The notes: generated by a model from the sequence alone, not told the origin. A stretch of DNA of 64,000 nucleotides from Symbiodinium natans (GCA_905221605.1 CAJNDS010002348.1:292501-356500); one strand, 5' to 3'; shown: positions 1-10,198, counted from the stretch's first letter. Numbers and translations are program-made.

Positions 1-29
1 CCCCAAAATATAAACCCTCCGGGTCCCAG

Positions 30-356
30 GACTTCATTTTCTGAAGGGTTCAAAAGGCTTTTGGCAAGAACCCTCGTTGGCCCGAGCCCTCCTGTCCGCG
101 GTCTCCTAAATACACCCGAGACCCAAAGCCCAGGGTTAAGGGTTTAGGGGTTTAGGGGCTTAGGGGCTTAGGGGTTTAGGGGTTTAGGGGTTTAGGGGTT
201 TAGGGGTTTAGGGGTTTAGGGGTTTAGTTTTTAGTTCGAGGGCCTCCAAAACCATGAACATTGTGTGGTTTTGTACCTTCTGTGTTCCGAGGGCTGCGAG
301 AGCACGTCAGAGCCTTGGTGCTTCGCAGTTCCAGTTCCCGGGTGTTTTGAAAGCAG
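30..356 (+). CDS. Two exon candidates of an unknown gene
   Basis: 30-134 follows a CCCAG acceptor and is open up to GGTTAAGG. 241-356 follows TTCGAG and ends in AG|GTGCC, with an open frame reading EGLQNHEHCVVLYLLC. A TTTAGGGG tract lies between them. The phase across the two exons is not resolved, since both have alternative open frames. Product not recognised. Confidence 0.35.
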
Positions 357-438
357 GTGCCTAGGTATCCGCCCCTCATCCCCCCCCCCCCAAAAAAAAA
401 GAAAAAACAATGAAAATTCTACCTATAGACCCTAAATC

Positions 439-470
<32 letters not shown>

Positions 471-494
471 ACCCTAAACCCTAAACGAAGCCAG

Positions 495-1180
495 GACTGC
501 CCCTGGCGCTTCGGTGACACTCTCACCTTCAAGCTCAACCTGCAGGCAGGCTTCTTCATGGCTTCATGGAACCCCAAAGGCATGGCCATCCTAAGGCCAC
601 CGGTTTAGGGTTATTGGGTTTAGGGTTTAGGGTTTAGGGTTTAGGGTTTAGGGTTTAGGGTTTAGGGTTTAGGGTTACCGGGTTTAGGGTTTCTGGGTTT
701 AGGGTTATTGGGTTTAGGGTTTCGGGTCTAGGGACACACCCTCCCCCAAAGAAAACTCGCGCGTGGATGTGGCAATCATAAGCCCAGGAGCTCCCTTGAG
801 AGATTCAGGGCGCCCCCCCCTGTGGTTTAGGGTTTAGGGTTCAGGGTTTAGGGTTTAGGGTTTAGGGTTTAGGGTTTAGGGGTTCCCAAATCCAGCTGCG
901 CCACCATGGACTTAGGGGGGTTTAGGGCTTAGGAAACCCTAAGCCCGGAACCCTAAACAAAAGGACGCAACCCCAACAGCCTCGACCCGACACCCCACAT
1001 CTTACTCCCTTACATCCCCAAACCCGAAACCCAAAACTACCAAAGCCCTAAACCCTAAACCTTAAACCCCTGGTAGCCCTGGTAACCCTAAACCCTAAAC
1101 CCTAAACCCCTAAGGATGTCCTGGGCCCGGGGCTGAAACTCAAACTTCGCGCCGTCAGTGACATCACGCGTGGCCACCTG
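495..1180 (+). CDS. Three-exon phase-consistent chain, unknown protein
   Basis: Exons 495-602, 732-824 and 1115-1180 each have a whole number of codons (36, 31, 22), so the frame runs through. The first reads FGDTLTFKLNLQAGFFMASW in its middle; the third reads DVLGPGLKLKLRAVSDITRG and ends at a canonical CTG|GTGAGT. The first two exons end directly at GTTTAGGG, so the telomere-type unit serves as the 5' splice site. Acceptors are AAGCCAG, GTCTAG and CCTAAG. The middle exon has a second open frame, so its protein is uncertain. No family recognised. Confidence 0.5.
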
Positions 1181-2507
1181 GTGAGTGGGAGGGTCGGTCG
1201 GTCTGTGAGATTTGAGAGCTCTCAGGGTTGGGGTTTAGGGTTCAGGGTTTTGGGAGTTTCGGGTTTAGGGTTTAGGGTTTAGGGGTTTAGTGGTTTAGGG
1301 GTTTAGGGTTGAGGGTTTAGGGTTTAGGGTTTCGGGCTGCCATGGCTTTAAGTGTTGAGGGGTTTTCAAGGGTTTAAGGGTTTAAGCCCAAACCCTAGCC
1401 CAAACCCCAACCCCGAATCCCTAAGACTCCTGAGTAGAGAGGGCGAAAACTTTCAAAACAAGGCAATGTTGAAATTCACCGAAACCCGTCAGCGTCTTCC
1501 AGGGCTCCACAACCAGCCCAGGACACTGGCCAGGATTTCTGATTCTAGAGTTTAAGAAGGCCTCATGATCTCAACGGGGGTTAGGGTTTAGGGTTCAGGG
1601 TTCAGGGTTTAGGGTTTAGGGTTGATGGTTTAGGGCTAGGGTTTAGGGCTTAGGGTTTAGGGTGTAGGGTTTGGAGAAGAGTTGGATGTGTTGGAAAGGC
1701 CGGAGATGTATGTGCCGTGATAATCTTTGCCAGCCCAAGCCTTCCGCCTGAGCAGTGCTTTCCGTCAACCCCCTCCACCCTTTTCATAGTTGGGTACCAT
1801 TTTACATCTTTAAGGGTACTTAACCCAATAGGGAATATAAATCAACATTTTTTTAATATTATACCAACCATGAACTAGTTTTGTGGTCTCCATTTTAGCA
1901 TGTGGGTAGTTTTCTAGATTCGGGTCCCTTTTAGGGGGCTTCCCTTTCAATATGGTGTCGTACTATGTAGGGACCCAATGAGGGAACCCCATTTTAGGGG
2001 TGTCGGGGGTGAAAAAGGGCTCAAACAACTATACGATCGGTAGATCCTGAACTTGAACAACAGACCCTCCTGCCAGCTCTCCGAAACCATAAACGCGTTC
2101 GGAGGACTTTAGGGTTTAGGGTTTAGGGTCTAGGGTTTGCGTTTAGGATTTAGGGTCTATTCGGTGAGCAGTGGTCCTGATTAATGAAAAGAGGGAGTGA
2201 CATTTAGACGAGCCGACAGACAGGTTCCCACAGCGTCTGCCTCCCAAACCCCTAACCCTGAGCCCTACAACCCTAAACCCCCCAACCCCCCCTTCAAGCC
2301 TCGTAAGCCTTGAAGCCCTAAACCCCAAACCCCTCCTAAATCCTCCCTTTGCCCTAACGCCCTGAACTCTAATCCCCCTAAAACCTCGTAAGCCCTTAAA
2401 CCCTAGACCCTAAGCTTCCCCTGAAGCCTCGTAAGCCCTGCAACCCTAAACCCTTACCCGAAATTTAAACCCCTAACCCCTCGTAAGCCCATCTCAAATC
2501 TCTTAAG
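1181..2507 (+). other. Intronic or intergenic stretch with weak exon candidates
   Basis: Telomere-type tracts of both orientations surround short non-repeat islands. Weak coding candidates are 1437-1555 (open to a TAA) and 2044-2108 (open, reading DPELEQQTLLPALRNH). 1795-1845 is a dispersed repeat that recurs near 41690-41742. Nothing here is strong enough for a gene call. Confidence 0.4.
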
Positions 2508-2628
2508 CTCAAAGCCGCCCGCGCCCGCGTCATCCTCTTGGCCCACAGCACAGAAGGAGGAGGCAAAAGGCTGGAACAACACGTTCCGGCCTGTTGCCCT
2601 CCACCAGAGCATTCATTTCCTACTTCAG
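2508..2628 (+). CDS. Exon candidate, unknown protein
   Basis: Forty codons between TCTTAAG and a GGTTTAGGG tract, including ARVILLAHSTEGGGKRLEQH and a Cys/Pro-rich end. Acceptor and donor fit the pattern of the neighbouring exons. No family recognised, and no phase-matched partner was found. Confidence 0.45.
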
Positions 2629-2711
2629 GGTTTAGGGTTTAGGGTTCAGAGTGTTTAGGGTTTAGGCTCACTGAAACAACCCTTTCAACTCTGACCTACT
2701 TTGCTATCCAG

Positions 2712-2850
2712 ACCTTGCCGGGAATGTTTCGGGCAGCCCCATACTCACAGCCAGAGGCTTGAGCCCTGTTTGCCCCCAAAAAACCCAGAGGGCTCCAAAG
2801 ACCCGACTCTTTCTTGGCGGAGGCAGCGAAAAATCCCTGAAACCTACACC
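2712..2850 (+). CDS. Exon candidate, unknown protein
   Basis: An open frame of about 46 codons follows the acceptor CTATCCAG and runs to a CCCTAAA tract; it includes LAGNVSGSPILTARGLS. The donor is not clear. An earlier exit at CCAGAG|GCTTGA is possible. Confidence 0.35.
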
Positions 2851-3001
2851 CTAAACCCTAAACCCTAAACCCTAAACCCTAAACCCTAAACCCTAAACCC
2901 TAAACCCTAAAGCCTTTAAAAGAATGCGAAGCAAACGACGAAACACTCGAGGGCCCTTCTGGGAAAAAGGCTTGCTTAAGAAGGAATAAGTTGATGAGGC
3001 C

Positions 3002-3086
3002 ATGCAGAGGATCTGTGTACTCCCTATGTGGGCCGTGATCCTTTGGCTGCTGGCGCAGATTGCCGCACTTCGGACTACAACATGGG
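3002..3086 (+). CDS. Possible first exon with hydrophobic N-terminus
   Basis: An ATG at 3002 opens a frame reading MQRICVLPMWAVILWLLAQI, a short polar start followed by a hydrophobic core like a signal peptide or signal anchor. The frame stays open to a TTTAGGG tract at about 3086, where splicing would be expected. It may mark the 5' end of a secreted or membrane protein gene. Which downstream exons belong to it is not resolved. Confidence 0.45.
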
Positions 3087-3304
3087 GTTTAGGGTTTAGG
3101 GTTTAGGGTTTAGGGTTTAGGGTTTAGGGTTTAGGGCTTAGCCACCTTTTGGGGGTGCCCTAAACGATTTTGGACAATTTTTCGGAAGGGCTTTAGGGTT
3201 TAGGGTTTAGGGTTTAGGGTTTAGGGGAACCTGTAAACCCGAGTGATTTCCGAGAGATTCGAGGCTTCCGGGCCCTTAAACCTAAGCCACCCTTGGGTGT
3301 TAGA

Positions 3305-3360
3305 GGGTACATAAAGGGGTGCATAAGGAGTCCCCTTTTCAGGGCCCATGCTAAGGGACC
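3305..3360. repeat. Dispersed repeat family D, copy 1
   Basis: About 56 bp (GGTACATAAAGGGGTGCATA ... AGTCCCCTTTTCAGGGCCCA ... AGGGAC) with diverged copies at 21656-21720 and 40258-40313. Probably a short non-autonomous element or its remnant. Confidence 0.6.
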
Positions 3361-3372
3361 ATGTAACTACCC

Positions 3373-4028
3373 GGAATACGGGCCATAGAACGCCGTGGCG
3401 TTTGGGTGTACGAAAAGGTGCGTTTTACCTGGGTTTTGGGAGGATTCCTAAAACAGGAGGTTAAAAAAGCAGGAAAAAAACTACTTCGATTTATACTGAA
3501 TTGGGGGCTTTGGTGTTGAATGAGATCGTGCTTCAGCCAAAGGCATGGACGCTTGTGACAGCTTTTCTTGTTACACATTCTTGTGCAGTATGTCGTACAG
3601 CGAGGCGAAAATGCGGTAAATACCAGTGTTTTGGGCATCGTCGCAATTGGCATGGACGCTTGTGACAACGTGTCCTGTTCCACATCCTTGCACAGTGTGT
3701 TGTACAAAGAAGCGAAAACGCGGCAACTACCAGTGTTTTGTGCATCGTCGCAATTGGCATGGACGCTTGTGACAACGTGTCCTGTTCCGCATCCTTGCAC
3801 AGTGTGTTGTACAAAGAAGCGAAAACGCGGCAAATACCAGTGTTTTGTGCATCGTCGCAATTGGCATGGACGCTTGTGACAACGTGTCCTGTTCCACATC
3901 CTTGCACAGTGTGTTGTGCAAAGAAGCGAAAACGCGGTAAATACCAGTGTTTTGTGCATCGGCGCAGAAACGGGTCTCAGATTGCCGGAAATACCGAAAA
4001 CACCACGGCGTTCTAGGACCCGTGTTCC
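3373..4028. mobile_element. 656-bp hAT-like MITE with internal tandem repeats
   Basis: The ends are imperfect terminal inverted repeats: the left begins GGAATACGGGCCATAGAACG and the right, reverse-complemented, begins GGAACACGGGTCCTAGAACG; 27 of the first 31 positions match. Both sides carry the same 8-bp direct repeat AACTACCC (3365-3372 and 4029-4036), a target-site duplication of the length typical for hAT elements. The interior is mostly a 107-bp tandem array. No transposase is encoded, so the element is non-autonomous. Confidence 0.85.
3542..3970. repeat. 107-bp tandem repeat, four copies
   Basis: The phrase GGCATGGACGCTTGTGACA recurs at 3542, 3649, 3756 and 3863, exactly 107 bp apart. 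As 107 is not a multiple of three, the ORFs seen here on both strands shift frame at each copy, which argues against coding. The array lies inside the hAT-like element. Confidence 0.95.
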
Positions 4029-4161
4029 AACTACCCTAAGATACCCTAAGCCCTAAACCCTAAACCCTAAACCCTAAACCCTAAACCCTAAACCCTAAAC
4101 CCTAAACCCTAAACCCTAAACCGTACAAGTACCCTTTTGAACCTCCAAGTAAACCCTCAAG

Positions 4162-4212
4162 CTGACGTCTGCCCCCCAACGAGACGCAGTTTCTTTTCTC
4201 TTGGAAGGCCAG
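4162..4212 (+). CDS. Small exon candidate
   Basis: Open frame LTSAPQRDAVSFLLEGQ between CCCTCAAG and GGGAAGGGGG, flanked by telomere-type tracts. Donor weak. Product unknown. Confidence 0.35.
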
Positions 4213-4340
4213 GGGAAGGGGGGGATGGACAGGGTTTAGGGTTTTAGGGTTTTAGGGTTTAGGGTTTTAGGGTTTTAGGGTTTAGGGTTTAAGGTTTGGG
4301 GTTTGGGGTTTGGTGTTTGGTGTTTGGGGTTTGGGATTTT

Positions 4341-4463
4341 GAACTTGGCGATTTGGGTGTCCTCTTCTCTGCCGGCTGCTGTGGGCTTGGGGCTGAGCCT
4401 TGTGCGTGCTTTCTTGACGTTTACATCTCTGATCCCACACTGAAAGGGAGACCGAGCTCGTGG
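4341..4463 (+). CDS. Exon candidate, Cys-rich
   Basis: A frame of about 41 codons (GDLGVLFSAGCCGLGAEPC and on) lies between a G-rich tract and a CCCTAAA tract. A GT donor is lacking; a GA donor at GTG|GACCC is possible. Unknown product. Confidence 0.35.
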
Positions 4464-4779
4464 ACCCTAAACCCTAAACCCTAAACCCTAAACCCTAAAC
4501 CCTAAACCCTAAACCCTAAACCCTAAACCCTAAACCCTAAACCCCCAAAAGCTCGTCAAGAGATTGGAATAGAGGCCTCCGATAAGGGCCCACAATTTAG
4601 GCCAAGGAGAGCTGTGAGTGAAGGGCCGGGGATGTAGAGCCACAGGACTTGTTCTGAGTCTGGGGCTTTAGGTACTTTTTTTTTACGACTACTCCTACAT
4701 ATACCCTACGGATCCATGTGCCTATATTGTATATACTTGGGCAATGAAGGGGTTCCTACATAGTAGTATAATCCTTCGG

Positions 4780-4787
4780 GCTATATA

Positions 4788-4823
<36 letters not shown>

Positions 4824-4837
4824 TGTATGTATATATA
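4780..4837. repeat. AT / GTAT microsatellite
   Basis: (AT)n followed by about ten GTAT units. Confidence 0.95.
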
Positions 4838-5047
4838 GAGCTTCATCATCATTCATGCTTCTCTAGGCTGTAAAGGGCTGCTTGCGGCTACATCTTTGCA
4901 ATCCGGAGATGCCCCCACCAGATGTCCGGCAGGGTGGGGTAAAGCAATGTCCAGTTCTATCTGTTTAGAATCTTTACGGCGCTCTACCGAAGGTGCCCCT
5001 AAACCCTAAACCCTAAACCCTAAAACCTAACTCCTTACACCGTAGAG

Positions 5048-5143
5048 CGACCCGAGTCCCCGACGGCACCCTTTCGACCCAAAGCCCTGAAGGTCAGCTG
5101 TCGATTCAAAACCCTGTTTGAATCCCTGGCTTCAAACCCCTAG
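5048..5143 (+). CDS. Terminal exon candidate
   Basis: Thirty-one codons and a TAG after the acceptor CGTAGAG, including PKALKVSCRFKTLFESLAS. It could be the 3' end of a gene. No partner exon was established. Confidence 0.35.
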   Translation, partial: RPESPTAPFRPKALKVSCRFKTLFESLASNP

Positions 5144-5229
5144 AGTTTAGGGTTTAGGGTTTAGGGTTCAGGGTTTAGGGTTTAGGGTTTAGGAGCACCC
5201 CCCCCCCCTCCCCAAGTTTCCTACTAAGA

Positions 5230-5319
5230 ATGGGGGAACTCGCAACCCAGGTACGGTTGCCGGAGCAGTCGCCCTGGAAGTTCGACGAGAGGCTCTTTGG
5301 TTTGCGGTTTTGGGGCTAG
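5230..5319 (+). CDS. 29-codon ORF or first exon
   Basis: An ATG at 5230 opens MGELATQVRLPEQSPWKFDE, ending at TAG. An acceptor-like AACCCAG and a donor-like GAGAG|GCTC lie inside, so it may instead be an internal exon from about 5251 to 5280. Unknown product. Confidence 0.3.
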   Translation: MGELATQVRLPEQSPWKFDERLFGLRFWG

Positions 5320-6215
5320 GAGTCTGGGACTGAGGGTTTGGGGGTTAGGGTTTAGGGTTTAGGGTTTAGGGTCTAGGGTTTAGGGTCTAGGGGTTGAGGG
5401 TCTGGGGGTTTGGGGGGGTGGGCATAGGATTTGGGGCTTCGGGTTTGGGATTTGGGGTGTAGGGTTTCGGTTTGGGCATGAGAGTTGGGAGTTGAGCGTT
5501 GGGGGTTCGGGTATTGGGTCTTGGGTAGGTGCGTCGGGGCTTAGCATTCGGCGGTTGAGGGTTGAGGGCTTCGGGTTATGGTTTAGGGTTTGGGCTGCAG
5601 CATTCGGAATCGAGGGTGGAGGGTTTGGGGTTTTGTATTCACGGTTTGGGGTCTAGCTTTTTGAGCTTAAGGTTTTGGGTTTAGGGATTAGCTTCTGCGC
5701 TTTGGGGTGTAGGCTTGAAACCCTAAACCCTAAACCCTAAACCCTAAACCCTAAACCCTAAACCCTAAACCCTAAACCCTAAACCTCAACACCCTAAGCG
5801 CTAAACCCTAAACCCTTGCGGGTGGTGCTTGTTGGGATGAATCGCTACGATGTATGGGGTTGAGGCTTGGATTCCCTATGCCTCGGCCCATTCAGGGGCT
5901 GAAGGTTTGGGGCTGTTCAGGCTTCTGGGTTTACGACTCTTTGCTTCAGAACCCCCCCCCCCCCCCCCAACCCCAAAAGGAAAAGCAGAAGTTACAAATT
6001 AAACTAAAAAATATAATGAGAAAAGATGAACAACAAAAGCAACGTTCTTCCTTATAATTCTGAGGTCAATAGAGTAGGGATTCGTGCCTTTCATTTTCAT
6101 TCTCTGGGGTGCTTAAGCAAATAAGGGCTCGAAACCCTAAACCCCAAACCCCGAAACCCTAAACCCCAAACCCCAAACCCCTAAACCCTAAACCCTAAAC
6201 CCTAGACCCTACAAG

Positions 6216-6568
6216 GGCGCAGGGTTTGTTATCGGAAGCCTTTCTCCAGCCAACCAGGCCGAAGCCCGCGCTCGCCAGCGTGGGGCCACGAGCTCCTCGC
6301 AGCACACGCCTCAGGTACTAGGGATATATGCTGTGTATGCATATATATATATATTAGATTACAATATCAAATGTTGAAAATTGAATAAAAATATCCGCAC
6401 TTGCTTGCATGCATTCTTGTACACATACATACATACATATATGTCTACATATGCGATAGCCGTTTTATTTGAGGGTACCTTTTTCAGCTGGCTTCTAAAA
6501 GAAAGGGGATCGTGCTGCGGGTAGATTGGGACCTCTGTTGCCCACGTAGAGCTTGGCATCTATACAAG
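6216..6568 (+). CDS. Two-exon chain, unknown protein
   Basis: Exon 6216-6314 (33 codons; GAGFVIGSLSPANQAEARAR) lies between CTACAAG and a canonical CAG|GTACTAG. Exon 6488-6568 (27 codons; IVLRVDWDLCCPRRAWHLYK) lies between TTTTTCAG and AAG|GTTTAGGG. Both are in phase 0, so the frame continues. The intron holds an AT microsatellite rather than telomere units. The second donor is the first base run of a telomere-type tract. No domain recognised. Confidence 0.62.
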
Positions 6569-6889
6569 GTTTAGGGTCATCATGTAGGGTTCAGGTTTAG
6601 GGCCTCAAACCCGCAAAGCTCAAACCCGGAAACCCCTGAAGCCTCAAGCCTAACCCTAAACCCTAAACCCTAAACCCTAAACCCTAAACCCTAAACCCTA
6701 AACCCTAAAACCCTAAACCCTAAACCCTCAAACCCTAAACTCCAGGGCTGGCTACGTCGTGGAGAGGGCGGGACCCTGCTGCGCCTTGGATTGTGATACT
6801 TTGGACTGAAGGTTTTAGGTTTTAGGGTTTAGGGTTTAGGGTTTAGGGTTTAAGGTTTAGGGACTCAGGTCCTAAACCCTAACCCAGAG

Positions 6890-6970
6890 GCTCAAAATAG
6901 CCCACAAGGATTATGTAAAGAGGGGCCTTTGGGTGCAAAACCTGAAAATAAGAGTCCTTGGAGCCTTCAG
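6890..6970 (+). CDS. Exon with canonical GTAAG donor
   Basis: Twenty-seven codons from CCCAGAG to TTCAG|GTAAGCC, reading AQNSPQGLCKEGPLGAKPEN in its first part. Phase 0 at both ends. Flanked by telomere-type tracts. Unknown product; possibly the same gene as 6216-6568. Confidence 0.55.
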
Positions 6971-7165
6971 GTAAGCCCTGAGCCCCTAAACCCTAAACCC
7001 TAAACTAAACCCTAAACCCTAAACCCTCAACCCTCAACCCTCAACCCTCAACCATCAACCCTCAACCCTCAACCCCAACGCCAGCCATTGAGCCCATCAA
7101 AGCCCCCTGTGCTCCCCCGGAGCATAGAGTTTCGGCCCCAAAGCGCCCTCCCTAAAGAAAAGGGG

Positions 7166-7372
7166 CTTAAGCTGGGTTTAGGGTTTAGGTCTAGGGTTTA
7201 GGGTTTAGGGTTTAGGGTTTAGGGTTTAGGGTTTAGGGTTTAGGGTGTAGGGTGTAGGGTGTAGGGTTTAGGGTTTAGTTTATGGTTTAGGGTTTACGGT
7301 TTACGGTTTAGGGTTTAGGGTTTTTGGATTTAGGGCTTAGGGTTTAGGGTTTAGGGTTTAGGGTTGCTTGCC
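7166..7372. repeat. Long TTTAGGG tract with variant units
   Basis: About 200 bp of TTTAGGG with runs of the variants TGTAGGG, TTTACGG and TTTATGG. Variants occur in small blocks. Confidence 0.95.
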
Positions 7373-7375
7373 AAG

Positions 7376-7431
7376 GACCCATATGCCAGACACCTGACAG
7401 CGGACCAGAATGAGCTGCTTGGTAGGGACCC
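7376..7431 (+). CDS. Small exon candidate
   Basis: From TGCCAAG to CTTG|GTAGGG, reading DPYARHLTADQNELL. Without splicing the frame runs on to a TGA about 40 bp later. Unknown product. Confidence 0.4.
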
Positions 7432-7489
7432 GGGGATGCTTCTCTGCGTCCCTTCTTGAGGATCCTTCTTTAGGGTTTAGGGTTTAGGG

Positions 7490-7571
7490 TTTAGGGTTTC
7501 GGGTTTCGGGTTTCGGGTTTCGGGTTTCGGGTTTCAGGTTTCGGGTTTCGGGTTTCGGGTTTCGGGTTTCG
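7490..7571. repeat. Homogeneous TTTCGGG variant array
   Basis: Eleven or so TTTCGGG units with one TTTCAGG. The telomere unit with A changed to C has been amplified locally right next to normal TTTAGGG units. Confidence 0.95.
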
Positions 7572-7585
7572 ATGGGCCAACCCAG

Positions 7586-8072
7586 GCTAGATGACACCAA
7601 TGACACCAATTTCACCAACGACACTGATAGCGACGCCAATGGCACCAACGACACTGATAGCGACGAGGTCACGAATACCACAACGAGCTACACGACGACG
7701 AGCAGCACCTACACCACAAGCACTGACACTGTTACCAGCGTCACAAGCACGACAAGCACAGCAACCTCCAGCACTGCCACCTCCAGCACCGCCACTAGCA
7801 CCAGCAAGACTGCTACTACCAGCACGTCATCAACACTCACGAAAACCACCAGCACCGCCACCACGAGCACGGCAACCACGACCAGCTTCACAAGTACCAG
7901 CAGCACCGCCACCACGAACACTGTCACCAGCACATCCCTAACCCACACGAGCAGCACGAGCACGATCAGTTCCACCATGAGCAGCACCACCACGAAGACC
8001 ACCACTTTTTCGACGACCACGACGCTGACCACCTCACTCACGACAGCCGCCCGGCATGTAATCGGGCAATAA
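7586..8072 (+). CDS. Thr/Ser-rich low-complexity exon
   Basis: After the acceptor CAACCCAG comes a 160-codon frame. Its first 30 residues hold repeated acidic blocks (NDTDSDANGTNDTDSDE); the rest is almost pure Thr/Ser with Ala, Lys and Val, built from ACSAGCAC-like trinucleotide runs. It ends either at TAA (8070-8072) or at CAT|GTAATC (8057). Such mucin-like segments suggest an extracellular or wall-associated glycoprotein, but this is inference from composition. The same composition resumes at 8442. Confidence 0.5.
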
Positions 8073-8441
8073 GTCTCGGACTTCAGACTTCTTGCACACT
8101 TTTCGGAGCAGAACGAAGTACCAGTCTTGTGTCTTATTTCCGTTTAATGGGTAGTTGTGATCAAACAAACTTCTCAAGACATACAGCTTCTAGCACGTGG
8201 TAGAACTTGTGCAGTACTCCGTTTAAACCCCTCAATGTAGTAGAAGCCCCTTAAGCGGAGCCCTATGCGGGCTTAATCACCCGAAACCGTGGGAACAGAG
8301 CATGCAGGTTCCGGCGTAGGAATCCGTGCCGGAAGGTTTTGAGGGTTCCGAGAATTCAAGGTTTCAAGCGCAGTATAGTTTGGGGTCTAGAAGGGGGGTC
8401 CCCTATTTGCGGAGAGACTCGGAGAAACCCTGTCCATACAG

Positions 8442-8493
8442 GCCACTGTGACGAGCACGTCAACCAGCACCACGAGCACCACCACTATTTGGG
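8442..8493 (+). CDS. Displaced Thr/Ser-rich exon piece
   Basis: After CCATACAG the frame reads ATVTSTSTSTTSTTTIWG. Composition and DNA style match 7586-8072, so it is probably the next exon of the same gene; the donor would be GG|GTCGCC. Confidence 0.42.
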
Positions 8494-8581
8494 GTCGCCT
8501 GGCCCGCATGTGGGGATGCTTCAGGCCTCCCCCACCTCTTGTAGGCACCAAGCCCCGAAACCCTAAACCCTCTAAACCCCA

Positions 8582-8727
8582 CTTGGAGGTTCATGGTACT
8601 TATTCACCAACTAGAAACTGTACTTATAACTGTACTGATAAGTATATTACGGCACTTAAGGGGCTTATCAGTGGGTTTTTAAAGTTAAAAGTACATTATT
8701 GGGTAATAAGTACCATGAACCTCCAAG
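8582..8727. mobile_element. 146-bp MITE, family A (perfect 23-bp TIR)
   Basis: CTTGGAGGTTCATGGTACTT at 8582 and its exact reverse complement ending at 8727 form perfect 23-bp terminal inverted repeats. The interior contains CTTAAGGGGCTTATCAGTGG. Related, diverged copies: 14005-14110, 15431-15541, 36030-36090, 55625-55836. No clean target duplication is visible. Confidence 0.88.
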
Positions 8728-8858
8728 CAGACCCTACAACCCCTCTTCGTGCCCGTCTGAGCCTTGGGCGCAAGATGCCTAAACTCAGGCCTTTTGGAGG
8801 ATCCAAAAAGTAGACCCCCTTCAGGGTTTACTAAGAAGAATCTAAGTAGTAGTATAGG

Positions 8859-8953
8859 GTTTAGGGTTTAGGGTTTAGGGTTTAGGGTTTAGGGTTTAGG
8901 GTTTGGGGTTTAGGGTTTAGGGTTTAGGGTTTAGGGTTTAGGGTTTAGGGTTT
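8859..8953. repeat. TTTAGGG tract
   Basis: Thirteen to fourteen units, nearly pure. Confidence 0.95.
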
Positions 8954-9023
8954 ACTATTTAGGGGGTTCAACTTTTTGGCTCCAAAGAACGACCCGAATA
9001 GTAGTGGAGGGTACTACTCCCAG

Positions 9024-9061
9024 GGGTCTGGGAAGGCCATGCGGCCTTGTGCCATCCATGG
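9024..9061 (+). CDS. Small exon candidate
   Basis: CTCCCAG to CATGG|GTTAGG, reading GSGKAMRPCAI. A second candidate, about 9293-9364, ends at a canonical CTA|GTAAGTG. Both unknown. Confidence 0.33.
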
Positions 9062-9382
9062 GTTAGGGGTTTATAGGGTTTAGGGTTTAGGGCTTAGGGC
9101 TTAGGCTTTAGGCTTTAGGGTTTAGGGTTTAGGGTTTAGGTTTTAGGGTTTAGGGTTTAGGGTTTAGGGTTTAGGGTTTAGGGTTTAGGGTTTAGGAGTC
9201 GCCACCAAAGGGATGCCCTTGCGGCGATATTGGGGTTACGAAAATAGGACTCCTGCTCTTTTGGGGGAGTCTATATTAGGGGTCCCCTTATGTTCGGAAA
9301 CCTCCGCATCGTTTGGTCCACACTTCGCCCTACCTGGAATCCTGTTTATGTGTACAGATTGCTAGTAAGTGCCCCCCTATTT

Positions 9383-9495
9383 AGCCCTAAACCCTAAACC
9401 CTAAACCCTAAACCCTAAACCCTAAACCCTAAACCCTAAACCCTAAACCCTAAACCCCAAACCCGAAACCCTAAACCCTAAACCCTAAACCCATA
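9383..9495. repeat. CCCTAAA tract
   Basis: About 15 units with a few CCCCAAA and CCCGAAA variants. Confidence 0.95.
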
Positions 9496-9509
9496 GGCAT
9501 AGTGACCAG

Positions 9510-9607
9510 GTGACATCATTATCGCCCTGGACTTCGACGCCGATGCGGACCAGCGCAGTGCCCTCCTGCGCTTCGCGGGGGACGTCGTGGACAACGCCCC
9601 CTGGCAG
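9510..9607 (+). CDS. Exon candidate with DQRSAL motif
   Basis: After GTGACCAG the frame reads DIIIALDFDADADQRSALLR then FAGDVVDNAPWQ, ending where a CCCTAAA tract begins; the donor would be GC (GGCA|GCCCTAAA). It resembles the exon at 12878 (shared DQRSAL). Family not recognised. Confidence 0.5.
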
Positions 9608-9699
9608 CCCTAAACCCTAAACCCTAAACCCTAAACCCTAAATCCTAAACCCTAAACCCTAAACCCTAAACCCTAACCCTAAACCCTAAACCCTAAACC

Positions 9700-9960
9700 C
9701 TACAAACCCACAACCCTACAACCCGACAACCCTACAACCCTACAACCCTACAACCCTACAACCCCACAGCCCTACAGCCCTACAGCCCTACAGCCCTACA
9801 AACCCCAAACCCTAAAAGCCCTACAAGCCCTACAAGCCCTACAAGCCCTACAAGCCCTACAAACCCTACAAACCCTACAAACCCCACAAACCCTACAAAC
9901 CCTAAACCCTGATCCCTGAACCCTGAACCCTGCAAACTCTACAAACCCCAAAGCCCTAAG
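9700..9960. repeat. Locally amplified telomere-unit variants
   Basis: Successive small blocks of TACAACCC, TACAGCCC, TACAAGCCC and TACAAACCC. Each block is homogeneous, a sign of local expansion. Confidence 0.9.
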
Positions 9961-10011
9961 CCCCGAACCCGAAGCTCTCGCCGCAGGCCATGCCAGTGCC
10001 GAGGCTAAACC

Positions 10012-10198
10012 CTAAACCCTAACCCTAAACCAGCCCAAAAAGATTATAAACCCTAAGCCCTAAGCCCTAAGCCCTAACCCTAAACCCTAAACCCTAAACC
10101 CTAAACCCTAAACCCTAAACCCTAAACCCTAAACCCTAAACCCTAAACCCTAAACCCTAAACCCTAAACCCTAAACCCTAAACCCTAACCCTAAACCA
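10012..10198. repeat. CCCTAAA tract, 180 bp
   Basis: Mostly pure CCCTAAA with a few short CCCTAA units. Confidence 0.95.

Noticed and set aside
1-1700. A chromosome-end telomere at the window start
   Set aside because: Tracts are short, in both orientations and separated by exon-like sequence, and they continue for 60 kb; no terminal uninterrupted array is present.
3351-4016. Cys-rich ORFs on both strands
   Set aside because: They arise from the 107-bp tandem array, whose period is not a multiple of three.
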